Source: Cycas panzhihuaensis (lineage: Eukaryota; Cycadophyta). From it: a stretch of DNA of 64,000 nucleotides. Location of the stretch: NCBI GenBank assembly GCA_023213395.1, contig CM041465.1, positions 204,297,741 to 204,361,740 on the forward strand. The letters are read 5' to 3'. Both the position numbers and the translations under genes were made by a program. The notes under the pieces were generated by a model that was not told where the DNA came from, searched no databases, and saw nothing but the letters and a program-made list of their open reading frames with translations. This document shows, piece by piece, positions 47,243 to 60,530 of this stretch; positions within the stretch are counted from its first letter, which is position 1; each line of letters starts with the position of its first letter.

Positions 47243-50200
47243 CATTAAAGCAAAAGCAAAAAAATAACGTTAGGGATGATATTACTATGAAAATTATAAG
47301 AGTTTGTAAAGTGGCTTATATTAAAAATGATTAAAACCATGATTAAATATTTCTTGGTAGTAATATATTTGTAATTCCTAACATGTCCAGAAACTCACTC
47401 TTTGTTAATCAACTAGATAAATAATAAATGATCATATTTTTTAAAGATATAAAATGTACTATCAAAGATAAAAAAGACTAAGTTGTTAAAGTTAGTCATG
47501 AAGATTATGGCCTCTCTAAATTAGGTGCAAAATCTAATAACACTCATCTTTTGGTTTTACATTCATAAAGTAAATATCAATTATGGCATAAAAGACTAGT
47601 TCACTTGAACCTAGATATTATAAAGCTTATGTTTAGATTGAACATGGTGTATGACTTACCTAAGATTTCAATAGGTAAATGTCTTTGTGAAGCATATTTG
47701 ATGGGAAAACATCATAGAAAATGTTTTCCAAAAGATAAAGCATGGAGAGCTTAAAGCTTATTGCAACCAGTACACTTTGGTTTTGTGGACCCGTATCCAT
47801 ATAAATCCTTAAAGGTACACTCTACTTCATCATATTTATTAATGATTTCTCACATAAAGTATATGTTTATTTTCTTGAACATAAATCAAAAGATTTTACC
47901 AAGCTTAAAGAATTTAAACTTGTAATTAAAAAAAAATCAAACATGTCACTAAAAGTTCTCAGACTTAATAATGGTGGTGAATATACTTCTAAGCAATTTA
48001 ACTTGTTTTGTTCTAATAATGGCATTAAGTGATATTTTTTTGCTCCACATACACCTCAATAGAATAGTATAGCAAAATGTATAAATACAACACTTGTTAG
48101 CAAAGTTAAGGCCATGATGCAAGATAAAGGCCTTCCTCAAACATATTGGATAGAAGCAATTTAAACTATTACTTACTTGTCTAATTAGAGTTCCACTACT
48201 GCTATTAAGAACATAATACATGATGAGGCTTGGACTAACAAAAAGCCTAAGATTAGTCATTTACATACTTTTAGGTGAATAACTTTCATGTACATCCCTT
48301 AGGAACAATAAAGAAAATTTAATGAAAAAAACCACAAATGCATTTTTATTAGATATGTTATTTACAATAAAACTTATAGAGTCTATGATCCTATTGCCAG
48401 GGAAATGCATATGGCTAGAGTTTTCATCTTTCTTAAAGACAATAGGGAATTAGACATTAGGTTCATACAACTTCCCCTTAATAAATGCAAAGTCATACTT
48501 AAGGATTCTTCTACCATCAATTGCTAAACATCATATACACGAAGCTCTTCATCTACGCCATCAATATATTTTTCATCTACGTCAAATTTAATAACTTTGC
48601 CACATAGTCCTATAAGCACATTAGAAAATTAGTAACCTTTACAAGCATAAGATATTGAATTTATAACAATAATGACAAAGAAATCACCCAAATGGTATCT
48701 CCAAATAGTTGTTGGCTCCTAATAAGTTAAAGGAAAAAGATCATCTAAAATTCATCTATAAGTTAATATAAACTATGCACTTACGGATGAAGTGCTTAAT
48801 ATAAAAGAGCCTTCCACTTTTGTGAAGGCATACAATGATAAAAAGTAAAGAGTTGTTATGGATAATAAAATTCATTCTATTCAAAACAATAAAATATGGA
48901 ACTTGATTGATTTAACAAAAGGTAAATATATAAGTAGTTACAAATAGTTTTATAAAATCAAATTCTAATATGATAATATAATTAAGTATTACAAGGCTCA
49001 CCTAGTTGCAAAAGGTTTTAAACGAAAAGAGGGCATTAATTATAAGGGGACCTTTGCACCTATTACAAATATGAATACTATCAAAATTATTATAACCTTA
49101 ACTATTTAACAAATAGTTGATTTATCAAATGGATATTAAGACTACCTTTTTGAATGGCAACTTAACCATAGAGGTATATTTAGAGAAACCTCCTATTTAT
49201 ATTTTGCATGATAAAGAGCATCTAATATATCACATAAAAAAGACCTTATATAGTTTGAAGTTGATGCCACATGCATGGTTTTCCAAAATGGTAATTACTT
49301 CTTGAGATATAACTTTTATTGATCCTAATTAGATCCAAACCTATACATAAAAGTTTAAAACTAGTGTGTCAGACTTATCATTTTGTATGTGGTTGATTTG
49401 ATTATTACTAGGAATGACCCAGAAATGATTGAAAATCTTCAAGGGAATCTTAAGCGAAGTTTTGAGATGATTGATCTTATACTTCTTCACTATTTTCTTG
49501 GCATGGATATGTTGCAAAGAACAGGGAGCGTCTTCATATCTCAAGTCAAGTATACATGGGACATTTTGTAGAGGTTTAGAATAGAGACTTTTAAATCTTC
49601 ACTAATACTTATGGAGATCAGCATAAAAGTAACATTTGATGAGGAAGTCAAATATATAAATTTTACTCTTTCTAGATAGTTAATAGGTAGTCTAATTTTT
49701 TTAACTAATATTACACCTAATATTTTATATGTTATTGAGATATGTTTGGGATTTATGTCCCAACCTAATTAGATACATTAGAATGCTACAAAAAGGATAC
49801 TCAAATAGCTATAAAGGACATTATGGCATGGCATATACTATACATATAACAAGAACTTCATTTTAAAAGGATTCTCGATTCGATTGGGCAAGATGCCAAG
49901 ATATTAGAAGACCAACCTTATGTTACTATTTCAATTTTGGGTATGTTGTTATTTCATGGAATTATAAGAAGCAACCAAATGTTGCTCTTTTCTCTACTAA
50001 AACAAAATCTAAAGATGTTGTCAATGCAACTTATAAAGCTATTTAACTATGATAGATTCTTAAAGAGCTTGGACTTTAGCAAAATCACCCTACTAAGCTA
50101 CATTATAATAATTAAAGCATTCAAGTTAATTATGAATTTGGTTTTTCATACAAGAAGGAAGCACATTAAGGTTCATTACCACTTTATTTGAGAGCATGTC

Positions 50201-50343
50201 CAAGATAGCAAGACCAACCTCATATGCAAGTTAACAGATCAACAAATTGTAGATATCTTTACCAAAGCATTTAGTAGAGAAAATTTTGAATATTTTAAAA
50301 ATGGCCTTCAAGTTTAACTTAATTATGTAAACATTAAGGGAGG
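47243..50343 (+). pseudogene. Copia E, downstream part: integrase, RT and RNase H remnants
   Basis: The frame resumes after gypsy B with PNMSRNSLFVNQL near 47380. Integrase zinc region: LWHKRLVHLNLDIIKLM near 47580 (normally LWHxRLGH), then the core with RLNNGGEYTSKQF near 47960 and APHTPQ*NSIAKCINTTL near 48045. RT: a trace near 49100-49290 (YQMDIKTTFLNGNLTIEVYL, then KKTLYSLKLMPHAWF) and later LILYFFTIFLAWI near 49470. RNase H: STKTKSKDVVNATYKAI near 49995-50045. The coding end is near 50320, followed by the purine tract AAGGGAGG. Decay is heavier than in copia 1 and 2, as expected for the outermost element of the nest. Confidence 0.85.
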
Positions 50344-50608
50344 TATTAGGACCTTTACATTTCATATTTAATTCATGCATTATTTGTGCACTTTTTCTAG
50401 TGATGTAAAGTTAGTTATAACTTAAAGGTTCAAAGACCCTTTTCCCCCTCTTTGAGTGGTCAAATATAATTGTATACTCATTTATGCATATTTAACAAGT
50501 GACAAACATGCAAAGACCCTAAGTGGAGCTCTCTCATCTATATAATGAGACCATTCTCTCTTGTATGAATATAGTATTAGATAAGTATATTGTTATGTTA
50601 TCATTTCA
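50344..50608 (+). repeat. Probable 3' LTR of copia E
   Basis: Begins TATTAGGACC right after the purine tract (TG decayed to TA). The proposed end at TTTCA (50608) is a guess, since no 5' partner was found to compare. Confidence 0.5.
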
Positions 50609-51119
50609 ATACTAGATGTATTGGGGTATAGAACAATTCCACCTCCTTCATTTTTATTATGCTTAATGTGTATGCTTGTTATTTGTCTTGTAGCATTTCT
50701 CATCTCTCTTACCCTTCTTTTTCCAACTAGATCTTCATTCTTTCACATGCTACATAGCTACCTCTTTAGTAGAACCTAATATATAAGTAATCTAACCATG
50801 AAACACGGCTACTAGTACATGTGACAATGGAACCTACATTTTAATTCTAGCTCTTAACATTTGTGCGAGGTTGTTTTCACTCACTAATAGGATTTTAGGT
50901 AGGAGGCCTCCTTTATATATATAAGGCCCCATTAGATGTTAATGGGTGTCTTTTGTTGAGTTTATTGTTATTAGCACATTGCAATGTTATATTAGTCTTT
51001 TGTAATAAGATCTCTTCATGCTTATAACTTTATATCCATCTCTTTTACTACCAATAATAAGTAAATTTATCTTACTATTATATGTTATTTGTGTTCTTAC
51101 TTTGTTTAATACTAAATAT
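50609..51119. other. Spacer with LTR-like promoter features
   Basis: No coding trace. Near 50905-50935 a GGAGGCCTCC palindrome is followed by TTTATATATATAAGGCCCC, a good TATA-box context as in LTR promoters. It could be a solo LTR or part of the copia E LTR, but no second copy is present. Confidence 0.4.
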
Positions 51120-53400
51120 TATGAAGAAATATAGGGCAAGAATGCTCTAGTATTTATGGAATTCCCTTGGCACCATTCCTTTATATATTTTTGGTTAAAA
51201 ACCTCAATTGGGTATTAAAGTAAGCTATGATTAAGGGTAGACTTCATGGACTTTCAATCTCCTCTAATGATAATTACCTCACACATCTTAAATTCTTTAA
51301 TGACACATTATTTCTAGGGTATGCTTATATTCGTGAAGCTAGAAAATCAAGAGACTCTGAACACATTCTACCTTGCAATAAGAGTGAATATTAATGTACG
51401 TAAATCTTTATTTATTACATAAGAAATAGGCTTTAATTTTAGATCATTTCAAGCAAAGATTGAATAAATGGACCCACATATGGCTTACATTGGCTAGTAG
51501 AGTTCATCTTATTTGTTCAAACTCATATGTTATTCTAGTGCATTAGATAGTAAATTTATGTGATCCAAGTGGGGTCAAGAACAAGTTGGAGCAAATTGGT
51601 TGAGATTTCCTTTATAAAAGGGTTGGCAAAGGGGAAAAGAAGACATTCCATCTATTTTCCTAATAAAAAATTTGCAAGGTTAAGGTAGAAGGAGGATTAA
51701 GATTAAAAAAGCTTTAACTTTTACTTATTATATTTGGAGCCAAGATTTTATGGCAAATTATCTTTGGTTAAGATTACATTTAGCAATCTTATTTTATTAT
51801 TAAGTATTTAGTTAGAAGTCATCCTTAGTAAAATCTTTCTAAAAGGTTTAAAGGAGGTAAGGATTCTTCCACCTAGCAACTCATGAGTCACGCACTGGGC
51901 TTTTTCACATAAGGTTACTCTTGGAAGGTTGGTAATAGGATTCAAGCTAGTGTTTGGAAGGATGCCATCTATAGTATTCCCTCATTGCAAAATGATTAGC
52001 AATTGACCAACATTTATGAGTGGTTTTAGGGGTAAGGTATTTCATTAGTTGCTAAAATTTTTATTTCTAAAGTTTATAGGGAGAATTTATTAATAACTAT
52101 TTAATGGTTTAAATTAGCTTAATATTAATAACAATTAGGCCTTTGTCTTTATAAGGATTACTCTCTTCTGCTTTCCTCTTTTCAAGTTAGAAAAGCCATT
52201 CTTTTAGACCAAGAGGACATTGTTATGTGGGGAAATATTTTAAGCATTAGAAAATACAATGTTAATATAGGTTATGATATATTACTTCAACAAGAAAAAG
52301 AGAATGTAAATGCTCTAGATCCAAAATGGAAATTATTTTGGAAAGACCATTCAATTACCAAGGTAAACTTCTTCTTTCTTGGGAGGTTATCATAACATCA
52401 AGTTATTCTAACTACCAAAAATCTTTATAAGAGGGGAATCATAGGATCTCATTGGCGCTCTCTTTATAAGCATGATATAGATTATATACAACACCTATTT
52501 GCCACTTGTTAGTATGCTCAATAGGGTTGGAAGAAAACCTTTGAGGTTCTAATAATTGATGTTTCAATGATCATTTAGTTGGAGAGTAGACACGCATTAG
52601 TAGGAGGATGATATCATAGATATCCTCTCACTTTGAAAGACAAACCATATTTGAAATATCTTTGGTTTCTACTGTAACACATTATTACTTAGCAAATTTG
52701 GCTTGCCAAGAATGCTAGCTTGCCTCAACATAAGTCTATTTCTCCCTCTAGCTATTGTAATAAATATGTAACTCTTTTAAGATTAGTAACATTAACTATA
52801 GATTTATTAATTCTAGACATTACTAAATTCTCATTATATAAGAGGGTTTTTTTTTAGATGCTTCATATACCAACTAAAGCTTACTCTCCTTTAAGTAAAA
52901 GCATGTAAATTTTTTCCCTCTAGTGATCTTAAAAGGCTTCTTCTAACTTTACTTTAATAGACCCTATAAAGGCAATCCTAAAAAGGCAAAAGTAGGTGGT
53001 GTCTTTTAAATGAGTAGGGTTTGGTCATCAAAGAGTTTTCTCATGTTCTAGGGCATGCTACTAACAATGACACAAAGTTTATTAGGTTAGTTAAGGGCTT
53101 ATCCTTACTAGAGACCATGGTATATCTTGTCTTTAGATGGTGGGGGATTCATTACTAGTCATCAACTCTATTGGTAGAAAATATATGCCTTAGCAAGTGA
53201 TAGTTAGAGCTTTTCTTAACCAAACTAGGCAAATTTATTTAACCTTCTAAGATGCTTGGCTCATACATGCACCTAAGTTGCTTAATGCTTGAGTAGATCA
53301 CTTAGCTAATATTAGGGTGGATTTATAGAGAGGAGAGTTAAAACATTTTATTTCTTTTAATAATTTTAGAGTTATGGTGGTTACTTGGTTCTACTAAAGT
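51120..53400 (+). mobile_element. LINE 2: partial L1-type LINE, RT end to RNase H
   Basis: Starts in mid RT. 51230-51390 reads LSISSNDNYLTHLKFFNDTL, matching the family ISHLQFADDTL catalytic box with AD changed to FN. Then KALTFTYYIWS near 51710 and VWKDAIYSIPSL near 51955. The zf-RVT part, TTKNLYKRGIIGSHWRSLYK, lies near 52410-52470. The RNase H start YKGNPKKAKVGGVF lies near 52965 and later traces run to about 53320. ORF1, endonuclease and early RT are absent, so it is 5' truncated or was cut by copia E. Many stops. Confidence 0.8.
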
Positions 53401-53559
53401 TTTCTTTTGAAGTTGCTCAAGATTTAGTATGCAAATTATAAGTCTTGTTTCATGTTTCGTTGGGCTAGTTAAGCCTTTTAACTAGTTGATATGTACTTTC
53501 TTCTAATTCAAGCATGAATAAATATTAGCTTTCTATCTAGAAAAAACAGTGTTGATATT

Positions 53560-55990
53560 TCTATTAGAGGGAGGACAATGAAGTGCTTCAAACAAACCTA
53601 GTTTACTCAATTAAGAGCTTTATAGATTTCATAGTAGCCTTTAGAAGTTTACATAAATTTCGAGGATTCTAGGACAATAAGCATACCCTATATAAAAATG
53701 CTAATAGTTTATTATTTTAATGTCTAATTGGAGTGAAATCTATTTTACTATAAAATATACTTCAAATATCTTTTAACGTTAAAACATTTTAAAGACAATT
53801 GGATACATATATCCTTCATAGTGATCATTGCAATTTGAAATAATAGAATTTTAAGACTACGAAGGCATTTATATCAAGCCAAACTTGAAACTCCTATATA
53901 TCTCTCAACTCTAATAAAACCTATGAAATATAATAGCCCAAATTTTATAACACTTATGTGGTCAAATTGATTCTATATTCATTTTTCTAAATTTAATCAT
54001 CTTCGTGTCCAAAATTATAGCTTTATGCTTAATTTTTTAATTAGCTAAAACTATCATCTAATACCATTTAGGACAAATAATAAGAGGGTTTGTAGATAAA
54101 AATTAAATAAATATAGAAGAAATAATTAGATTTTTACAAGCCTTTCAATATTAATTTTATTAAGATATAAAAGATGACTTCATAATGGAGTCCAAAATAT
54201 TTATATATGCTTAAACTAACAAAACAAACTTAACATAATATAAAATCAACTAAAATGATAATTAATAGTTAATAATTATTATTTAATCTTGGGGGTTGAT
54301 GATATGGCATATACTCTCTTTTTTCCTTTTATGTTTATAAATTTTCCATCGTATGAAGGTTGATTATTTGGGGTGGTAACGTTTTAATGCCATGTAAGAT
54401 TTATTTACTTCCATTATATTTGAATTATATGAACCCTTCATCAAGGTTTATGTGGTATATCCCTAAGGTTCTTAGTCACTACACTCCCATGATTAATTCT
54501 ACATTTCCTATGGGTAGTGCAAAGAAGTTAAAGTTCAACTTATAATTGTCCATGTTTAGCTTGAGGTCTTTAATTTCCCCATCATATGGTGAAACTTCAT
54601 TTCCTAGCATAGACATATTAAATTTCAAAGTATTCTCACTATAGAATCTTATTTATTATATTTTTCTAAAGTTGTCAAATTATAGGTATTTTTAGAGTGT
54701 ATTAGAGCTATCACCTTGTTCTTCTTTATGTGACATGTTATTTTTAAGGTGTATAATCTTTGTAGGTAAGTCATGGTAGCTATAGATATCTCATGTTGTT
54801 TTGTCTTAATTGTGATTTTAGTTACTTCTTTATCTACACTTATTTATGTTGGGTCTCCTATTGCTTTTAGTAAACATAGTGGCTATAGTGTCATCTTATA
54901 TTGTTTGGGATATTATCCACTTTTCATCGCATTCATAACATAGTTTACTTTCCCTTCTTCCTTACCTTTCCTTAGTATTCTCTTCGTGATAGGAAGCTTC
55001 TAGCTAGCTATGTTACTATTACATAATTACTTTATCTTTAAGGTGAGTTGGTATATTTTTTTATTATTACCCATCTTATTTATAGGATAATGTATCTATT
55101 ATATATTGCATAATCCCCACTTCTAGCTACCATGTAATTGTGATGCCACTTTAAGTGCCAAAGGCTTGTATTTGTATATCTTTGCCTTTAACTTCCTCTT
55201 AAATCCTAATATAGAAATCTCATGATTGTATTGATTATAAGCTAAACTATAAGGCTTTATTATACTCCTATACTAATATAGTATGTCTCAATCCCCTTAA
55301 CTCATAATAATAATCCCCATTTGAAGTCATATCAAATGCTTTTATGAATAATTTAATAAACTCACTCCTAATGGCATCTCATTATTAAATGGGGCTCTTT
55401 TTAAAGTTTGCCACCACTCATAATAATACCATCTACATGTAGAGTAATGACTAGAACTTATGCACTATCTTATGATTCTATGAGAAATAAATATTATTTC
55501 ATCTATTGAATGTATACACTTAGCTCAAGGAGTTATGCTCTTTACTAAAATATAAGACTATTATCTTTTCAAGCTTTTTTGTTTTTTATACCTATAATGA
55601 TTAAAGACAATTCAAATAAGCTTAAAAACTAGTTACCTTCCAATCTTTTATAAATAGGCTTTGATAAAGGTTAAGGTATTCAAGTATGGGGTCATTAGAC
55701 TTTTTACATTGTAGCTCTTATATTTTCTCAAAATGATGTTCTAAGATTTATCTATTCCTATCACACATCTTGCCACCCTCTTCCTATGCCTCTTCCTCTC
55801 TTTTTTTTCTGCAACTAATGTCCTATTAATTATTTGACTACCTCTTGCATTGTGATATTCAACATAGCATTCAATGCATCTAGCAATTTCTTAATTACTA
55901 AAATTATAACTTAAATCCATTACTTTGACATCTACTTTACTTCACTTCTTAGGCTTCCTAGTTCACTCTTAGCCTTTAGATATGGATTAA
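53560..55990 (-). pseudogene. Chromovirus fragment F1: gag knuckle and protease, no RT
   Basis: On -, the knuckle near 54900-54960 reads LCYECDEKWIISQT (chromovirus type CxxCxEKW). The protease-end segment at 54370-54600 reads LKLNMDNYKLNFNFFALPIG, then NVELIMGV, then LRTLG, the family's LPLGxxDVVLGxxWLxxLG. Next in a normal element comes RT, but here the frame runs into noncoding AT-rich DNA (53560-54340). The whole stretch has a diverged second copy, F2, at 56670-58835 in the same orientation with the same missing part. Confidence 0.75.
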
Positions 55991-56669
55991 TCATGGTGAT
56001 GATAAAAACATAATGGTTTTAAGAAATGATAAGAAGGAAGATAATAGCTAGTTGGGCAAAAAGTAGTTAAAGTGGAAATAGCTTAGGATATAAGAACACC
56101 CTCTATAAGGAATAGTTCATAGATTATATATAATGTTACCTTGGAATATGTCTTAATATTATGTTATAATGCAATGTTGTTATAATTTACTGTTATGTAT
56201 TAATGATATCCTTATAAAGTCAATTATTAAATAATATTCAACTAATCATAAAATATGTTAATAGGTCATTATCCACATATTGGAGATATGAATTATCCTC
56301 TTCAATGCAAAAAAGGAAGGATAAATTATTGTTGTATTCTATGCATTTTGATGTTAATATTATTATTATTATTTGAGGTGGGTTTTCTACCCTAAAGGAT
56401 TTTTCACCTATTAAGTCATGTGTATGATTATGCTTGAATTTATCTATGTGATTATTAAAGATCTAAATTTATTTATTGATACATTTATGTAAGTTTCTTG
56501 ATATAATTGATTTCTCTAATAAGGGTGAATAACCTTTAACATATTAAAAAGAAAAAAGAACTTAAATTTTATTAAAATAGTAAATAAACTAGAAAATTAA
56601 GGGTAAACTTGACCTTTCTCATTGAATATAAAATACTTTTTATTATACTTGCCCAAATCAAGTGTTATA
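55991..56669. other. Spacer between F1 and F2 with a copia-type fragment
   Basis: No gene. Near 56375-56420 GAGGTGGGTTTTCTACCC followed by TAAAGGATTTTTCACC resembles a motif common at copia 3' ends (seen on - in copia 1 near 12240-12275), suggesting a small copia remnant on +. Confidence 0.4.
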
Positions 56670-58835
56670 TTTTTGTTACATAGAAGATAGAATGTGCTTT
56701 AAATGAACCTAATTTAAATTGATTTAAGGATCTCTATATTTTATAATAGCCTTAAAAGTTTAATAGATATTCTGATGATTTTAGGACAAAAATGATATTG
56801 TCTACAAAAATGCTAATAACATATTCTCCTAATGTCCAATTGGGATGAAGCCATTTTTACTACAAAATAAACTTTAAAATGCTTCTTATAAAAAATATTT
56901 CAAGTTCATAGAAGGGGTTAACAATATGTTGAACATGAAATCCTTACATCTATCTTAATTCTTATAGACAATGTGTAGTATAATAGTTCAAAATTTATGT
57001 CATAATTATGGTCAAATCAATTCCATGACCCTTTTTCTAAAAATTTAATCATCTCCATATCCTAAATTTTGATTTTATGTTGAAATCCTTAACTATCCAA
57101 AAAATGCCTTAATATCATCTATGATAAACCCTAATGAGTTTTGTATATAAAAAAAGTAAAAATATAATAAAAATAATTAAATTCTTATAAGGATTTAGAA
57201 ATTATTTTTATTAATAAATGAAAGATTATTTTTACAATGAAATCCAAGATATTTATATATGCAAAAATTTATAAACTTGATCTAACATTATATAAAATTG
57301 ATTTCATATGATATGAAAGCTTAAGGGTTAATTACTATGAAACCTTAAGGGTTCATGACCCTATACATCTTTGCTAGTAATTTCTACATCTTATGAGAGT
57401 TGGTTATTTGAGGTGGTAATGTTTTGGTTCTATGTAGGATGTATTTGGTTCCAATATATTTGAATTACATGAACCTATCATCAAGGTTTTGTTGTACATG
57501 CCTAAGGTCACTAGCTACTACACTCTTATGACTGGATATAAGCCCCATATAAGTAGTGCAAAGAAGTTAAGTTTAGCTTATAATTATCCATATTTAGCTT
57601 AAAGGTCTTCAATTTCCCTGTAACATTGTAAAACTTTATTTCTTAGGACTTACACATTTAATCCTAAGTTATTCTCATTGTAAAGTCCTAACTATCATCC
57701 CTTTCTAGAGACAACAAAGTTGTGCATACTTCCAAAGTCTTTGAGAATTACCCTCTTATTCTTATTTATGTAACATGTTATTTCTAAGTTGTACGATCTC
57801 TCCAACCAAGTCATAGAAGTTATTGATGTCTTAAATTATTATGTACGAACTATTTTTCTATTACTTCTTCAGCTTCTTTCTCAATGTCTAATTTATTGAG
57901 TCTTCTATTACTTTGGTTGAATGTTGAATGTAATGGTTTTCATTTCTTATATGTTTTGGGATGGCCTAACATCTACTTCTTATCACATTACTAATATAGT
58001 CTACCTTTTGTTCTCTATTATCTTTATTAACACTCTCTTAATGATAAGTGACTTCTAGTTGGCCATGGTACTATTATATAATTACTCTATTTTTGGGATG
58101 AACTAAGATAACTTCCATTTATTATCTATGTTTTTTATGGGATGTGTCTATTATTCGCTACCTTTTGTTGTGCTTACAACTATCAAATGATGTTGATGGC
58201 CTTCTTAAGCATCTAAAATCTTTTATTGAATTCCCAATACCTATGTTAATTACATCCCTAACTTGCTAAGTAATATCTCAAATTTATTTATGTGCTGTAA
58301 GATTAATGATTCTTCTTAGTAATTGTGGGCAAGTTACATATAGTATAGTTCTTTCTTCTAACTCAAGTGAGGAAGTTGTTTCTAAATTTATTCTGATTAG
58401 GCCTCTTTCTATTATGACCTTAAACTAGGTAAGTATGTGACTATCCAGTGTATTAGTGTAAATTGCACTTTATTTTAATTAGATGTAATATTCTTATCTA
58501 AAGATGCACTTTCTAATTCAATGAGCCACTCTTCTAGCTCAACCTAATTATCAAGCTTATATGTAAGTATATTTAATTGGATCTTGAATTTATGTAATTT
58601 AATGTTTTCTTTTATATGAGATGCCTACTTCTCTTACTACTCTTATTAGTTTAGGCTAGGGTTATGAGATTTCCTTTATATGGCTTCTATTAGATTTTTC
58701 TAATTTTTGTTTATATTTGTTCTATCTATCTTATAGTTCTTTCTATGTTTCTTGTAATTTTTTCTACCTTTCTTTTAATTTCTAAGTATCTATTTTCATG
58801 TTTTAAAAGTATGTATTCATCATACTTTATATAAT
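56670..58835 (-). pseudogene. Chromovirus fragment F2: gag knuckle and protease, no RT
   Basis: Diverged copy of F1. Landmarks: GTAGTGCAAAGAAGTTAA at 57553 (54513 in F1), the knuckle trace CDKK*MLGHP near 57990, and TGCTAATA at 56811 (53699 in F1). The offset drifts from about 3112 to 3040 bp, showing indels between the copies. It abuts the copia G LTR at 58836. It shares with F1 the absence of RT and the AT-rich tail, so the deletion predates the duplication or transposition. Confidence 0.75.
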
Positions 58836-59166
58836 TGTTGGAATTATAATGGACAACAGAGCAGAGCAGGTAAATATAAATCAATCCATTATAGAAATCA
58901 TATGCAAATATTTCATTATATTTAAGCCATTGTAAGAGTATACATTAATATTTCATTGAGATGGTGGTGTTAAAGAATACCAGGGTTTAGAACCCCATAG
59001 AATATATACTTGTGAGGGAGGAGGGAAACTTCCTCAACCTTTAGAATTCAAAATAATATAAAATAATACACAACATTACATTAAAATAAATTTACCTAAC
59101 TTACCATTAAAGTTTGTGTGCTATACATTTCCAATGTAGAGTCACGTGGTGAACATTAATGCAACA
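58836..59166 (-). repeat. 3' LTR of copia G
   Basis: 331 bp, TGTTGGAATTATAATGG...GCAACA on +. Next to it on - lies the purine tract AAAGGGGAGAA (59167-59178), so the element points to the left. ATAAT at 58831-58835 may be a target-site duplication, but the other end was not found. Confidence 0.75.
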
Positions 59167-59499
59167 TTCTCCCCTTTAATGGTCATCACATACATCTTTA
59201 TCTTCTCTTTGAACTTGTGATACCTATACTTAAAAAAGACTTAACTTTATCATCATTCATGAAGTGGTCACTAACTCACATTATTATCCTTTCAGCAATG
59301 TGTGTCTCTTTAATATTATGTGGTTCAAACGGCTTCCAGGTAGGTGTAACTTCATTTAAATGAGTATAGATGGCTTTGTCTTAATCTTTGTCTTTTACTT
59401 CAGTCAAGTTTAAAGTATATATCATCTCACTAAATACAACATTAAAGTCATTACTTTTATTAAAATCTACACTAGTACAAGTAGCATTAGTCTTTGCAT

Positions 59500-59860
59500 C
59501 AAAATGCACCTGCTTTAACATCTACCTCATAAGAAAAACAACATGAATATAATTAGTAATATTAAATTTTAAGGTATCTCCCCCATACGTCAATTCTAAG
59601 GTATCACATACAAAATTAGATGTAGTCATTTCACAAACATTAGAAATTGTATTGTCATCTATGCTATAAAACAATAGGACTAGGGCTTCATTATCCTTTT
59701 TCATATCTTCTTTAATATTTAGTTTATATCCATATTTTACATATTTCCAAAGGCCATTTGCAATAAAGTATGCTTTCATTATTGTACTCCATAGTTGAAA
59801 ATCATTTACGTCAAATATATAAAAGCTTATGTTACTTAGATTCATTGCCATTGTATACAA
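59500..59860 (-). pseudogene. Copia G gag remnant
   Basis: A 112-codon open frame reading FDVNDFQLWSTIMKAYFIAN then GLWKYVKYGY, DNEALVLLFYSIDDN and LELTYGGDT fits the DUF4219/UBN2 gag of Ty1/copia elements. In order on - it should be followed by protease, integrase and RT before the LTR, but only about 330 bp separates it from the purine tract. This is a gag-only deletion derivative. The start could be either Met near 59860 or 59848. Confidence 0.8.
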
Positions 59861-60530
59861 GATTTTAGTACATGATCAAAAGGTATGATTTTCAATGAAC
59901 AAATAAGAAGACTAACCCTCAAATGAATAAATAACTTAAAATGAGTAATACTTTTGTATCAATACACTATAAAAAATGAAGTAAATGATCAAGATATTCC
60001 TTTTTAATAAACTAAGATGAATGCCAATATGTAAGCTAATGTCTTTCAAATTAAGATGCTCTTTAAAAAATAAAGTACACAAGAATCTATATGCACCTTC
60101 TCTAAATGATGCAATAAAATAATGAAGTTTTCCACATTTGAATGCCTTTAAATCAAGAATGTTAAGTGAACCTTAGAAGCATAAAATGAACAAAAAATTT
60201 GTAAATATACCTTTACTATGCACTTCTTAAGTTTAAAAATATGACTTTAAGATAATTAAGAAAGCCCTTTTTTTAACTAATGAAACAATGAACTTTAAGA
60301 TCTATGAAGATTATTGCAAATATTCTTTATATTAAAGTAAATTAAATGATAAGAAGCTCCTTTATAAATTTAGAAGTAAACTAAGTATACCTTGAAATTT
60401 TCAAGAAGATATAATACTTGAAGTGATCAAATATACTCAAAAGATATTCTAAATTTAGATGAAAATGTTAAATAAAGTAAATGGTCAAGGTAAGAAGTAC
60501 CGATAGCCTTGCCTTTAAGTGGAAGTCACT
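59861..60530. other. AT-rich spacer, possibly copia G leader
   Basis: No coding motif, PBS or LTR copy found. It ends at a sharp rise in GC near 60535 where LINE 3 starts. Confidence 0.5.

Noticed and set aside
53560-54340. AT-rich tail of F1 as a chromovirus LTR
   Set aside because: It is shared with F2 but has no clear TG...CA ends, purine tract or second copy flanking the coding part.
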